Origin: Thiothrix nivea DSM 5205
Lineage (GTDB): Bacteria > Pseudomonadota > Gammaproteobacteria > Thiotrichales > Thiotrichaceae
NCBI RefSeq assembly: GCF_000260135.1
Contig: NZ_JH651384.1
Span: 3,642,693 to 3,706,692, forward strand
Reading direction: 5' to 3'
Length of the DNA stretch: 64,000 bases
Shown here: positions 16,252 to 24,416 of the stretch, piece after piece
How the letters are laid out: each line of letters starts with the position of its first letter
Position numbering within the stretch: position 1 is the first letter of the stretch
The notes under the pieces: generated by a model
Databases searched by the model: none
The model's input: the letters and a program-made list of their open reading frames with translations, nothing else
Told to the model about the DNA's origin: nothing
Program-made: the position numbers and the translations under genes

Positions 16252-16668
16252 ATGTTTAATCCCATCGAAATTCCGTTCGGTTGTTCCATGCTGTTCAATG
16301 TCGTTGACCTAAAGGAAGGTGTTACGGTCGAGGATGTCGAGCTGCTGCTGGGCGAAATGTGCAACGTGGTCAAAAATAACTATGGCGATGATAACGGCGG
16401 GTTCATTGGCGGGCAGGTTTACCGCAATGCCGGTTTTGTATCTGAAGAGGGTTCGGTTGGCGCGGATGATAGCCACAAAAACAAGCGCGTGCAGCAGAAC
16501 ATGGGTGACATTGTGATCGTTACCTTCTGGAAGTCTTTCGAGCAGCATGAAAAATCCCATGCCGACAAACTGTTCAAGGAGAAATTTTCCAAGCTGGCCG
16601 AGTTCTGTGATGACACCTATGAAGTTGGCTATGAAATGCTCTGGCAGGGTGTGCCGGAAGACCATTGA
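16252..16668 (+). CDS. Hypothetical small protein, possible dimeric alpha/beta barrel
   Basis: A 138-residue soluble protein, not firmly recognised. CAGGAGA precedes the ATG. The middle part (VIVTFWKSFEQHEKSHADKLFKEKF) has the beta-strand then Trp-x-Ser-x-x-x-x-Glu-x-His pattern of antibiotic-biosynthesis-monooxygenase-like ferredoxin-fold domains, in which the His-containing helix follows the strand. The duplicated-fold reading is only a guess. The C-terminus, EVGYEMLWQGVPEDH, also looks like the last strand of such a fold. No signal peptide or membrane segment. It lies about 85 bases before the oxygenase gene in the same direction and might be co-transcribed. Confidence 0.5.
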   Translation: MFNPIEIPFGCSMLFNVVDLKEGVTVEDVELLLGEMCNVVKNNYGDDNGGFIGGQVYRNAGFVSEEGSVGADDSHKNKRVQQNMGDIVIVTFWKSFEQHEKSHADKLFKEKFSKLAEFCDDTYEVGYEMLWQGVPEDH

Positions 16669-16753
16669 TACCTAACCCAAGGCTAATGGGTGAATGTACA
16701 ACCTATTAGCCCTTGCTTATACTGACTGCTGCCCTTCACAACAGGTAAGCACT

Positions 16754-17362
16754 ATGACTGATATATGCCCCCCCCTGCAAAGCATCCGTGAACTCGTGCC
16801 AAACTCGTTCATTTTTGAAAAGAAAGATGCCATTCCTGGTTTCCTGTGCGACAACATGGTGGAGCGCTTCGAGCAGAATATCGCAGACCAGTACGCAGGG
16901 CGGCTGGGGCAGGATACGGGGTTCAACCAAAGTGTGAAGAAAACCACCGACATCTTCGTCAGTGGCGATGACAAGCCACACTGGAAAGATGTGGACAATA
17001 ACTTGCACCGTTCGCTGGCGCTGGCGTTGCGTGAATTCCGCGAAGCTTTCCCGTATTTCAATGGGCCGTTCAAGGATATGGGTTACAACCTGCAACGCTA
17101 CCAGCCGGGTGAGTATTATCATTGGCACATCGACGGCGGCAGTCATCAGTTTGCCATGCGCCAGCTGGTGGCGTTGTGGTATCTGAACGATGTGCCGGTC
17201 GAGGCGGGCGGCACGACCGATTTCCTGTTCCAGAATATCAGTGTGCAGCCGGAAAAGGGTAAGTTGGTGTTGTTCCCGCCATTCTGGACGCATGAGCACC
17301 GCGCCGGTATCGTCAAATCAGGCGCGAAATACATCGCCACGACATGGGTGATTTTCGCCTGA
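16754..17362 (+). CDS. 2-oxoglutarate/Fe(II)-dependent dioxygenase (prolyl 4-hydroxylase-like)
   Basis: About 202 residues with the double-stranded beta-helix of the 2OG-Fe(II) oxygenases. The HxD iron ligands are in YHWHIDGG (about residues 124-126), the distal His is in FWTHEHRAG (about residue 179), and the basic residue that would hold 2-oxoglutarate follows in the same strand region. LQRYQPGEYYHWHID and LVALWYLNDVPVEAGGTTDF are typical of the P4Hc/PKHD-like group. The ATG at 16754 has AGGTAAG upstream; a start 20 codons earlier is possible. The substrate is unknown; relatives hydroxylate protein or small-molecule targets. soxXA begins 77 bases downstream, probably without functional link. 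Confidence 0.8.
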   Translation: MTDICPPLQSIRELVPNSFIFEKKDAIPGFLCDNMVERFEQNIADQYAGRLGQDTGFNQSVKKTTDIFVSGDDKPHWKDVDNNLHRSLALALREFREAFPYFNGPFKDMGYNLQRYQPGEYYHWHIDGGSHQFAMRQLVALWYLNDVPVEAGGTTDFLFQNISVQPEKGKLVLFPPFWTHEHRAGIVKSGAKYIATTWVIFA

Positions 17363-17439
17363 ATGCAAGAAATTGCGATATGTCAATTCTTTGTGACCTA
17401 TATCAAGGCTTGTCCGGGTACTATACCTAGAATGGATGC

Positions 17440-17910
17440 ATGAAAATTGTAAATACCCTGTTTTTACTCCTGTTTGTTTCCTTGTCGGCGTCGGCGGCTG
17501 AACCCGAAGGTGTGCCACCCCCGCCGGAACCGTACTGCCAATGGGAAATGGTCAATTACGCCATCCCTGAACCCTTGTGTGGGTTGCAGGGCGAAGCTGC
17601 TCGCGGTGAAAAAATCGTTTCTGATGCCGCGAAAGGGAACTGCCTGGCTTGCCATGAGTTGCCAATCCAAAGTGTCGAAGCCTACGGCACCATTGCGCCG
17701 CCGCTATCGGGCATTGCCAACCGGTTGGGGGAAGCGCAGTTGCGCCTGCGGGTGGTGGACTCACGCCATTTGAACCCTAACTCGATCATGCCCGGTTTCT
17801 ACCGTGACCCCAGCCTGATTAACCGCCCCGGCAAGAGCTATGTGGGCAGGACGTTTCTGGCCGCGCAGGATGTCGAAGATGTCATTGCTTATCTGGTAAC
17901 ACTGAAATGA
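17440..17910 (+). CDS. soxX: Sulfur-oxidation cytochrome c SoxX
   Basis: A 156-residue periplasmic monoheme cytochrome, the small subunit of SoxXA. A signal peptide (IVNTLFLLLFVSLSASAA) comes first. The heme site is C68-L-A-C71-H72 and the distal ligand is probably Met117 (NPNSIMPGF). SRHLNPNSIMPGFYRDP and the closing DVEDVIAYLVTLK are SoxX features. Together with SoxA it oxidatively couples thiosulfate to a cysteine of SoxY. The stop overlaps the soxA start (ATGA, 17907-17910). soxYZ, soxB and soxCD are not in the window, so this is a separate soxXA locus, an arrangement seen in several gammaproteobacterial sulfur oxidisers that use a branched Sox pathway and store sulfur. Confidence 0.93.
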   Translation: MKIVNTLFLLLFVSLSASAAEPEGVPPPPEPYCQWEMVNYAIPEPLCGLQGEAARGEKIVSDAAKGNCLACHELPIQSVEAYGTIAPPLSGIANRLGEAQLRLRVVDSRHLNPNSIMPGFYRDPSLINRPGKSYVGRTFLAAQDVEDVIAYLVTLK

Positions 17911-18683
17911 TCCAATTGGCTATATCACGTTTATTGCTGGGCAGTTTGACATTACTGCTTGCCGGTACGGTCTGGGCGCTCGGCGAAGTGAAATCCGGCT
18001 ACGACTATGTTAAGGACGAAACCCGCGCCATGCAGGATGACGACTTCGAAAACCCCGGTATGCTGGCTGTAGAGCAGGGTAGGGAGCTATTCAGCAAGAT
18101 GCCGGATTCCGGTAAATCCTGCGCCAGTTGTCATGGTGAAGCAGGTGAAAAGCTGGATGTGAAAAGTCTGGCCCGTTACCCGATTTACGACAAGGAGCAG
18201 GGCGGCATCGTGCGGCTGGAAGACCGTATCCGCAACTGCCAGAAGGATCAGGCCAGCACTGAACCTGTGCCTTACTACGATCATGAGTTGCTGGCGTTGG
18301 AAACATTCGTGCGCAACCTTGCCCGGGGCGAACCGGTTAACGTGCAGACTGATGGGGAAATGGAGTCGCTACTGAAGAAAGGCGATGAGCTTTACCACAT
18401 CCGTTTTGGCTTGATTGACATGTCCTGCGCACATTGCCACGACATGTATCCGGGGCAGTATATTCGCGGGCAGCGCATCAGTCAGGGACAGGGCAACGGT
18501 TTCCCGGCTTACCGTCTGGATACCGGCGAAATGGCCAACCTCGATTTACGCATCAAACAATGCCTGACCCTGATGCGCGCCGAGCCGTTTGCGCCCGACG
18601 CTGAAGAAAGCAAGCTGCTGGAAGCCTACATCATGTCCCGTTCCAACGGCCTCAAAATCGAAACCCCAGCCGTGAGATATTAA
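17907..18683 (+). CDS. soxA: Sulfur-oxidation diheme cytochrome c SoxA
   Basis: A 258-residue periplasmic cytochrome, the large subunit of SoxXA (L-cysteine S-thiosulfotransferase). A signal peptide occupies about residues 1-24. Two heme sites are visible, C72-A-S-C75-H76 and C174-A-H-C177-H178, so this is the diheme type of SoxA. The axial-ligand cysteines fit C111 (RIRNCQKD) and C219 (RIKQCLTLMRAEPF); the latter is the catalytic cysteine that carries the persulfide/thiosulfonate. GQYIRGQRISQGQGNGFPAYR is a SoxA signature. It is coupled to soxX by a 4-base overlap. It ends overlapping the stop of a convergent hypothetical gene by four bases. Confidence 0.95.
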   Translation: MIQLAISRLLLGSLTLLLAGTVWALGEVKSGYDYVKDETRAMQDDDFENPGMLAVEQGRELFSKMPDSGKSCASCHGEAGEKLDVKSLARYPIYDKEQGGIVRLEDRIRNCQKDQASTEPVPYYDHELLALETFVRNLARGEPVNVQTDGEMESLLKKGDELYHIRFGLIDMSCAHCHDMYPGQYIRGQRISQGQGNGFPAYRLDTGEMANLDLRIKQCLTLMRAEPFAPDAEESKLLEAYIMSRSNGLKIETPAVRY

Positions 18684-18997
18684 ATCAGCTCATGCCCGGT
18701 CATATCCCCTTCGATATTCAGATGCACTTCACGTACATGTGGCATCCGCTTGAGTATGTAGGCCGCCATTAACGTACCGCTTTTCTGGTTGCCGTTGGAA
18801 AGGGCAGTGAGGATTTTATCCGCTACGATTTGGCAGCGCTGTTCCTGATCAGGATTGACCACCCATACCCGGCTCATCTGATACCCACGATCCAGATCCC
18901 GGTCAATTTGGGTAAAAAAGTCTTCGCCTTCGTCCAGCATGAATTGGGGTACTTCAATATCCCGTGTGGTGTCGTTAATTTGTATCCGTAATTGCAT
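18680..18997 (-). CDS. Conserved-looking hypothetical protein, 105 residues
   Basis: A small soluble acidic protein with no signal peptide or membrane segment; family not recognised. The N-terminal strand QLRIQINDTTRDIEVPQFMLDEGEDFF and the C-terminal REVHLNIEGDMTGHELI suggest an alpha/beta fold. The middle, YQMSRVWVVNPDQEQRCQIVADKILTALSNGN, looks helical. The 4-base tail overlap with convergent soxA argues that the frame is real, and codon use is like that of its neighbours. Role unknown; proximity to soxXA may be chance. Confidence 0.5.
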   Translation of the reverse strand: MQLRIQINDTTRDIEVPQFMLDEGEDFFTQIDRDLDRGYQMSRVWVVNPDQEQRCQIVADKILTALSNGNQKSGTLMAAYILKRMPHVREVHLNIEGDMTGHELI

Positions 18998-19164
18998 CAG
19001 TCGTTACCTATGGCCATTTGACTGGCAGGTTACCGGATTCAGGCACGTAACGGAACCATGGCGGATTACGCCGCTCCGCAGCACTATGCTTTTGTTGCAG
19101 TGCACATAAACATTCCTGTAATATTTTGAGTAATTTTCTTGGGTATGTTGGGATCCGTTTGGGC

Positions 19165-20913
19165 ATGGCAGAGCAGACACTGCAAATCAATCCCCTTGCG
19201 CGTGGCATTGCCACCACTATCCTGCAAGGTTTCAATCGGCACTTTGAAATTTTCCAACGCATAACGGCGGGCGCGCGGCAGCGTTTCGAGGCGGCTGACT
19301 GGCGGGCAGTGCAACTGGCGTCGCGCGAACGCATCGTGCTGTACGACCGGCGGGTAGAGGAAACCATCGCGTTGGTGCGTGATTTGTATGAAATCCGCGC
19401 CATCGAGCCTGCCTTGTGGCGGGAGGTGAAATACTGCTACGTGCGCCTGTTGCTGGATCACCAGCAGCCGGAACTGGCGGAAACCTTTTATACCTCGGTG
19501 TTCTGCCGCCAGTTTCCGCGCCAGTATTACACCAATGCCTTCATTTTCATGCGTAGCTCGACCTCGACCGAATACATCGACTCGGAAGAAACCAGTTACG
19601 TGGCCTATTACCCCGGCAGCAGCAGCTTGCGCGAAGCCATCATCAGCATTCTGGAAAATGCGGGTTTTACCCTGCCGTTCGAGAATCTGGAACGCGACCT
19701 ATGCAATATTTTCCGCGCCATCGTCAAGCACTATCCGGGGCGCAACAACCGCAAGGCACAGCTGAACTTCCAGCTTTCCGTCATCCGCCACGCCTTTTTC
19801 CGCAACAAGGCGGCGTATATCGTCGGGCGCATGATCAATGGGCGTGAGGAAACGGCCTTCGCGCTGCCGATCCTCAACAATGAGCAAGGCGGTCTGTATA
19901 TCGACGCACTGGTGTGGGGGGAGCGGCAGCTGTCGGTGGTGTTCAGTTACTCGCAGGCGTATTTTATGATGGAACACCAGGTACCGTCGGCGGTGGTGTC
20001 GTTCCTGCAGAAGCTGCTGCCGCGCCGCAACCAATCGGAGTTGTATTCCGCGCTGGGTTTGCACAAGCAGGGTAAATCAGCGTTTTACCGTGATTTTCTG
20101 CATCATTTGAAACATTCTGGTGATGAATTCGTTATCGCGCCCGGTATCCGTGGGATGGTAATGATGGTTTTCACCCTGCCTTCCTACCCCTACGTGTTCA
20201 AGATCATCAAGGACAAATTTGCGCCACAGAAGGAATTTACCCGCCAGCAGGTGGAAGAAAAGTACCAGCTGGTCAAACGCCATGACCGGGTAGGGCGTAT
20301 GGCCGACATGTTGGAATATTCCAACGTCGCCTTGCCGCTGGAGCGTTTTGATGCCAGTTTGCTGGAGGAATTGCAGGGAACCTGCGCCAGCAGCATCAGT
20401 TATGACGCTGATAATATCGTGTTCCGCCATGTTTATATGGAACGGCGCATGATCCCCCTCAATATCTTCATCGAAACGGCGGATGAGGAAAACCTGGAGC
20501 GGGTCATCGAAGACTACGGCACGGCCATCAAGCAACTGGCGGGTGCGAACATTTTCCCCGGCGACTTCCTCTACAAGAACTTCGGGGTCACGCAACTGGG
20601 GCGGGTAGTGTTCTACGACTATGACGAAATCACCTACATGACGGAGTGCAACTTCCGCCGGATTCCACCGCCGCGCTTTCCGGAAGACGAATTCAGTTCC
20701 GAGCCGTGGTATTCTGTCGAGCCAAACGATGTGTTCCCGGAAGAGTTCGGTACTTTCCTGTTGGCTACGCCCAAAATCCGCAAGATTTTCCTCAAACACC
20801 ACAAGGATTTGCTGGACTTCCGCTACTGGAAAAGCAAGCAGGATGCAATCAAGGCCGGGCAGTACGAAGATGTGTTCCCTTATCCGCAGGAATTGCGGTT
20901 CCGGCGGTGTTGA
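19165..20913 (+). CDS. aceK: Isocitrate dehydrogenase kinase/phosphatase AceK
   Basis: A 582-residue bifunctional enzyme that phosphorylates and dephosphorylates isocitrate dehydrogenase, switching carbon between the TCA cycle and the glyoxylate shunt. Length matches the E. coli protein (578). The N-terminal regulatory half includes IATTILQGFNRHFEIFQRITAGARQRFEAADW. The kinase half has the ATP-binding APGIRGMVMMVFTLPSYPYVFKIIKDKF and the catalytic segment GDFLYKNFGVTQLGRVVFYDYDEI, both family hallmarks. The ATG at 19165 is chosen over a TTG 13 codons upstream. aceA and aceB are not in the window. It is followed 26 bases later by recG. Confidence 0.95.
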   Translation: MAEQTLQINPLARGIATTILQGFNRHFEIFQRITAGARQRFEAADWRAVQLASRERIVLYDRRVEETIALVRDLYEIRAIEPALWREVKYCYVRLLLDHQQPELAETFYTSVFCRQFPRQYYTNAFIFMRSSTSTEYIDSEETSYVAYYPGSSSLREAIISILENAGFTLPFENLERDLCNIFRAIVKHYPGRNNRKAQLNFQLSVIRHAFFRNKAAYIVGRMINGREETAFALPILNNEQGGLYIDALVWGERQLSVVFSYSQAYFMMEHQVPSAVVSFLQKLLPRRNQSELYSALGLHKQGKSAFYRDFLHHLKHSGDEFVIAPGIRGMVMMVFTLPSYPYVFKIIKDKFAPQKEFTRQQVEEKYQLVKRHDRVGRMADMLEYSNVALPLERFDASLLEELQGTCASSISYDADNIVFRHVYMERRMIPLNIFIETADEENLERVIEDYGTAIKQLAGANIFPGDFLYKNFGVTQLGRVVFYDYDEITYMTECNFRRIPPPRFPEDEFSSEPWYSVEPNDVFPEEFGTFLLATPKIRKIFLKHHKDLLDFRYWKSKQDAIKAGQYEDVFPYPQELRFRRC

Positions 20914-20939
20914 TGGGTTTCTTCTAGTACACTCTGGGC

Positions 20940-23096
20940 ATGAGTGAAGCGAGCAGCCCTGATTTCCTGCAACAACCTGTTACCGCCCTGCGTGGTGTCG
21001 GCGATGCGCTGGCGGAAAAGCTGGCCCGGTTAGGTATCATGCGGGTTGAAGATCTGCTGTTCCATCTGCCGCTGCGTTATCAGGATCGTACTCGTATCTA
21101 CCCCATCGCCGAACTCAAGGTCGGGCAGGAAGTGCTGGTGGAGGGCGAAATCGAATCCACTGAAGTCGTGCTCCGTGGCCGACGCATGATGTTGTGCCAC
21201 ATTAGCGATGGCACTGGCATCCTGACACTGCGCTTTTTCCATTTCACCACGGCACAGAAACAAAGCCTGCGGCAGGGCGTGCCGATCCGCTGTTTCGGTG
21301 AGGTGCGGCAAGCCGGTTTCAAGCTGGAAATGGCGCATCCGGAATACCGCCTGCTGAGCGCCACCCATCCTGAACCGATTGAAAATACGCTTACGCCTAC
21401 CTACCCGGCGACAGAAGGTTTGCAGCAGCGCAGTTTGCGGCGGCTGATTGAGATTGCGTTGGAGCATGTGGACGAGCTGCCGGATTTGTTGCCCGAGAGG
21501 GTGGTTGAGCGGCATGGGTTTCCCCAGCTGGGCGAAGTTCTATCGTTATTGCATAAACCACAGGGGGGAACCCCCTCCCCAGCCCTCCCCTTATCAGGGG
21601 AGGGAGCAAGAGGCAGGGCACCGTCCGATTCCTCCCCTGATAAGGGGAGGTTAGGAAGGGTTTCTTCCCGGTTGGTTTTTGAGGAACTGCTTGCCCACCA
21701 GCTAGGCGTCCAGCAAGCCCGCCACGAACTCCAACAAGTACAAGCGCCCGCCATGCAGGACACCAACCGTTACTGGCAACAGCTGCTGCGCTCCCTGCCA
21801 TTTGCCCCCACTGATGCGCAAAACCGCGTAATCGGCGAAATTACCCAAGATTTGCAGCAAGGCATCCCCATGAACCGGCTGGTGCAGGGTGATGTCGGCT
21901 CCGGTAAGACACTGGTGGCAGTAGCCGCTGCCCTGCACGCCATCGCCAACGGTTTTCAGGTCGCGCTGATGGCTCCCACCGAATTGTTGGCGGAACAACA
22001 CTACCAGAACCTGACCCGATGGCTGGAACCGCTGGGGCTGGAAACCGTGTTCATTTCCGGCAACCAGACCCCGCGCCAGCGCCGCCGCAAGGTGGAAAAC
22101 CTGCTGCTGGGCATCGGCCATATCGCGGTCGGCACGCACGCCCTGTTCCAGCGCACGGTCGAATTCCTGCAACTCGGCCTGATCATCATCGACGAGCAAC
22201 ACCGCTTCGGTGTGCATCAGCGCATGTCCCTGCGTGAAAAGGGCAAGCAGGGCGACAATTACCCGCACCAGTTGGTGATGACGGCGACGCCTATCCCGCG
22301 CACGTTGGCGATGACCGCTTACGGCGACCTGGATTATTCGGTGATCGACGAATTGCCGCCGGGGCGCACGCCTATTACCACAGTTGCCCTCAGTAACGAG
22401 CGTCGCGATGACGTGATCGGACGCATTGCCGCTGCCTGCTGCGAAGGCCGCCAAGCCTATTGGGTTTGTACCCTGATTGAAGAGTCCGAAGCCCTGCAAT
22501 GTGAAACGGCGGAAGACACTGCCGCCTTACTGCGTGAACGCTTGCCGCATGTCGAAGTCGGGTTGGTGCATGGCCGCCTGCACGGTTCCGAAAAGGAAAG
22601 CATCATGCGCCAGTTCAAGCAGGGGGAAATCCAGCTATTGGTTGCCACCACCGTGATTGAAGTCGGGGTAGATGTGCCGAACGCCTCGTTGATGATCATC
22701 GAAAACGCTGAACGCTTCGGCTTGTCACAACTGCATCAGCTACGTGGGCGGGTAGGGCGTGGCAGCACCGCCAGCAGTTGCGTGCTGCTCTACCAGAACC
22801 CATTGGGCAAGACTGCCCGCAAGCGGCTGGATGCCATGCGCAACAGTACCGACGGTTTCGTGATCGCGGATATTGATCTGGAATTGCGCGGCCCCGGTGA
22901 AGTGCTGGGCACGCGCCAGACCGGTGATGTACGGCTGCGTATCGCCAGTTTGTTGCGGGATCAGCATCTGTTGCCAGCGGTACAGGTAGCTGCGCGGGAA
23001 ATCGTGGCGAACTACCCGGAGCGGGTGAAGCTGCTGACCAAACGTTGGTTACAGCAGCCAGACGGGGATACGGCGACGCGCTTTTTCCAGAGTTGA
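20940..23096 (+). CDS. recG: ATP-dependent DNA helicase RecG with in-frame palindromic-element insertion
   Basis: A 718-residue branch-migration helicase acting on stalled forks and Holliday junctions, about 25 residues longer than E. coli RecG (693). The wedge/OB domain is at about residues 1-200. Motif I is VQGDVGSGKTLVA, motif II is IIDEQHRFG, and motif III is VMTATPIPRTLAMTAYGDLD. The RecG C-terminal signatures GRVGRGSTASSCVLLY and ELRGPGEVLGTRQTG follow. Residues about 209-243 (TPSPALPLSGE to PDKGRLGRVSS) are encoded by a palindromic repeat at 21565-21667, inserted between the wedge domain (LSLLHKP) and FEELLAHQL, at a linker. The ORF is intact and probably functional. Confidence 0.95.
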   Translation: MSEASSPDFLQQPVTALRGVGDALAEKLARLGIMRVEDLLFHLPLRYQDRTRIYPIAELKVGQEVLVEGEIESTEVVLRGRRMMLCHISDGTGILTLRFFHFTTAQKQSLRQGVPIRCFGEVRQAGFKLEMAHPEYRLLSATHPEPIENTLTPTYPATEGLQQRSLRRLIEIALEHVDELPDLLPERVVERHGFPQLGEVLSLLHKPQGGTPSPALPLSGEGARGRAPSDSSPDKGRLGRVSSRLVFEELLAHQLGVQQARHELQQVQAPAMQDTNRYWQQLLRSLPFAPTDAQNRVIGEITQDLQQGIPMNRLVQGDVGSGKTLVAVAAALHAIANGFQVALMAPTELLAEQHYQNLTRWLEPLGLETVFISGNQTPRQRRRKVENLLLGIGHIAVGTHALFQRTVEFLQLGLIIIDEQHRFGVHQRMSLREKGKQGDNYPHQLVMTATPIPRTLAMTAYGDLDYSVIDELPPGRTPITTVALSNERRDDVIGRIAAACCEGRQAYWVCTLIEESEALQCETAEDTAALLRERLPHVEVGLVHGRLHGSEKESIMRQFKQGEIQLLVATTVIEVGVDVPNASLMIIENAERFGLSQLHQLRGRVGRGSTASSCVLLYQNPLGKTARKRLDAMRNSTDGFVIADIDLELRGPGEVLGTRQTGDVRLRIASLLRDQHLLPAVQVAAREIVANYPERVKLLTKRWLQQPDGDTATRFFQS
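21565..21667. repeat. Palindromic element inside recG (in-frame)
   Basis: About 103 bp. The right arm (CCTCCCCTGATAAGGGGAGG then TTAGGAAGGGTTTCTTC) matches the other copies; the left arm (GGGGGAACCCCCTCCCC then AGCCCTCCCCTTATCAGGGG) is more diverged. It is read on the plus strand as TPSPALPLSGE...PDKGRLGRVSS, the same frame choice as the copy in hrpB. Confidence 0.9.
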
Positions 23097-23146
23097 ACGC
23101 CGGTTATGCTATGCTTGATGCTAGCATTCGACGCGGAGAATAGCGT

Positions 23147-23770
23147 ATGCCCCTTGCCTCTCAACTGGACACAAAACAGCGTTACACCTATCAGGATTAC
23201 CTGCGTTGGCCTGATGAGGCGCGGTATGAATTGCTGGATGGTGAGGCGTTCATGATGTCTGCGCCCAGCACCCAGCACCAACGGGTGGTCCGTGAGCTTG
23301 TCCGTCAAATCGGCAACTTCCTGCTGGGCAAATCCTGTGAAGTTTTCCCCGCCCCGTTCGATGTGTGTCTCGCTCATGCCGATGTGGCGGATGACCAGAT
23401 CAATAATGTAGTGCAGCCTGACATCAGCGTGATTTGTGATAGCCACAAGATCCACGACAAAGGCTGCAAGGGTGCGCCCGACTGGATCATTGAGGTACTA
23501 TCCCCTTCTACGGCATCCCATGACTTGATCCGTAAATTACGCCAGTATGAACACCATGGGGTGCGTGAATATTGGGTGGTACATCCGGTCGACCGGGTAG
23601 TCATGATGTGGCAACTGGGTGGTGACGGGCGTTACGGCGCAGTGCTGATTGAGGAAACCCGGGGTGCGCAGGCTTCCGCCTTGTTTCCTGAATTGGTGTT
23701 GGAATGGGATGTGCTGTTCCCGCCTCCGGAAGTGAAAGAACCCCCGCCAGGGATTTACTATTCCCGCTAA
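23147..23770 (+). CDS. Uma2-family (DUF820) restriction-endonuclease-like protein
   Basis: A 207-residue protein of the Uma2 family, which has a PD-(D/E)XK nuclease fold. The N-terminus YTYQDYLRWPDEARYELLDGEAFMMSAPS is diagnostic. The candidate active site is VQPDISVICD followed by the strand APDWIIEVLSPST, in which Asp and Glu would bind metal. The C-terminal REYWVVHPVDRVVMMWQL is also typical. CGGAGAA lies before the ATG. These genes are abundant in filamentous bacteria and cyanobacteria and often spread with transposable elements; the biological role is unknown. Convergent with sdhD. Confidence 0.88.
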   Translation: MPLASQLDTKQRYTYQDYLRWPDEARYELLDGEAFMMSAPSTQHQRVVRELVRQIGNFLLGKSCEVFPAPFDVCLAHADVADDQINNVVQPDISVICDSHKIHDKGCKGAPDWIIEVLSPSTASHDLIRKLRQYEHHGVREYWVVHPVDRVVMMWQLGGDGRYGAVLIEETRGAQASALFPELVLEWDVLFPPPEVKEPPPGIYYSR

Positions 23771-23800
23771 ACAACCAAAAAATACTGTGAGGTTTACCGG

Positions 23801-24178
23801 TTAACCGAAGAACAGTTTCAAGATGGAGATAATGCTCGACGCGCCCAGGAAAATGAGTGAAAAATTAACCATGGTTAACGCGGTGATTTTCAGCCACCCG
23901 GTATGGGTATAGTCTTCAAGGACGACCTGCAAGCCGAGGCTGGCATGATAAGCGGCGAAGAACACGAACAGGCTTAGTAAGACGCTGGTCAAGGGTTCGG
24001 TAAACCAGACAGCAACACTGGCATAGTCCTCCCCTGCCAGTGACGCAACGGAAAACACTACCCACAAGGTCAAAGGGATCAATGCCACAGCAGTCAACCG
24101 TTGTATCCACCAGTGGTGAAAGCCCGTTTTTACCGGCCCCAGGCCAGTAGCCTTTTTGTGCGGAGTCTCTAGCCGCAT
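23801..24178 (-). CDS. sdhD: Succinate dehydrogenase membrane anchor subunit SdhD
   Basis: A 125-residue, three-helix membrane protein. VKTGFHHWWIQRLTAVALIPLTLW matches the N-terminal SdhD signature, and FFAAYHASLGLQVVLEDYTHTG carries the heme b ligand histidine and the ED-Y-H segment. It would anchor the SdhAB dehydrogenase and take part in quinone reduction. AAAGGA precedes the ATG at 24178. The unusual point is isolation: sdhC, which normally stands directly upstream, is absent, and no sdhA or sdhB is in the window. Either the operon is split in this genome, or this is a duplicate. Confidence 0.88.
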   Translation of the reverse strand: MRLETPHKKATGLGPVKTGFHHWWIQRLTAVALIPLTLWVVFSVASLAGEDYASVAVWFTEPLTSVLLSLFVFFAAYHASLGLQVVLEDYTHTGWLKITALTMVNFSLIFLGASSIISILKLFFG

Positions 24179-24416
24179 AGCAGAATCCTTTGAATAACAA
24201 GCCATAAACAACGGGGGATAGCGGAAGATGCCATAATTATTATCATCCTGCACCTTGCTTGAAGTGTTATTCCTTATGGGAGGGTTGAGGTTGATGTAGG
24301 GTAATGGCAATAGGCACGATAAAAAATGCTGACGTTAATCAGTTTAAATAAACGAATTTTAAATAATTTGGCTACACTAAGCGCATTATGAGTGTCATCA
24401 AGGAAATTTCTTCTTT

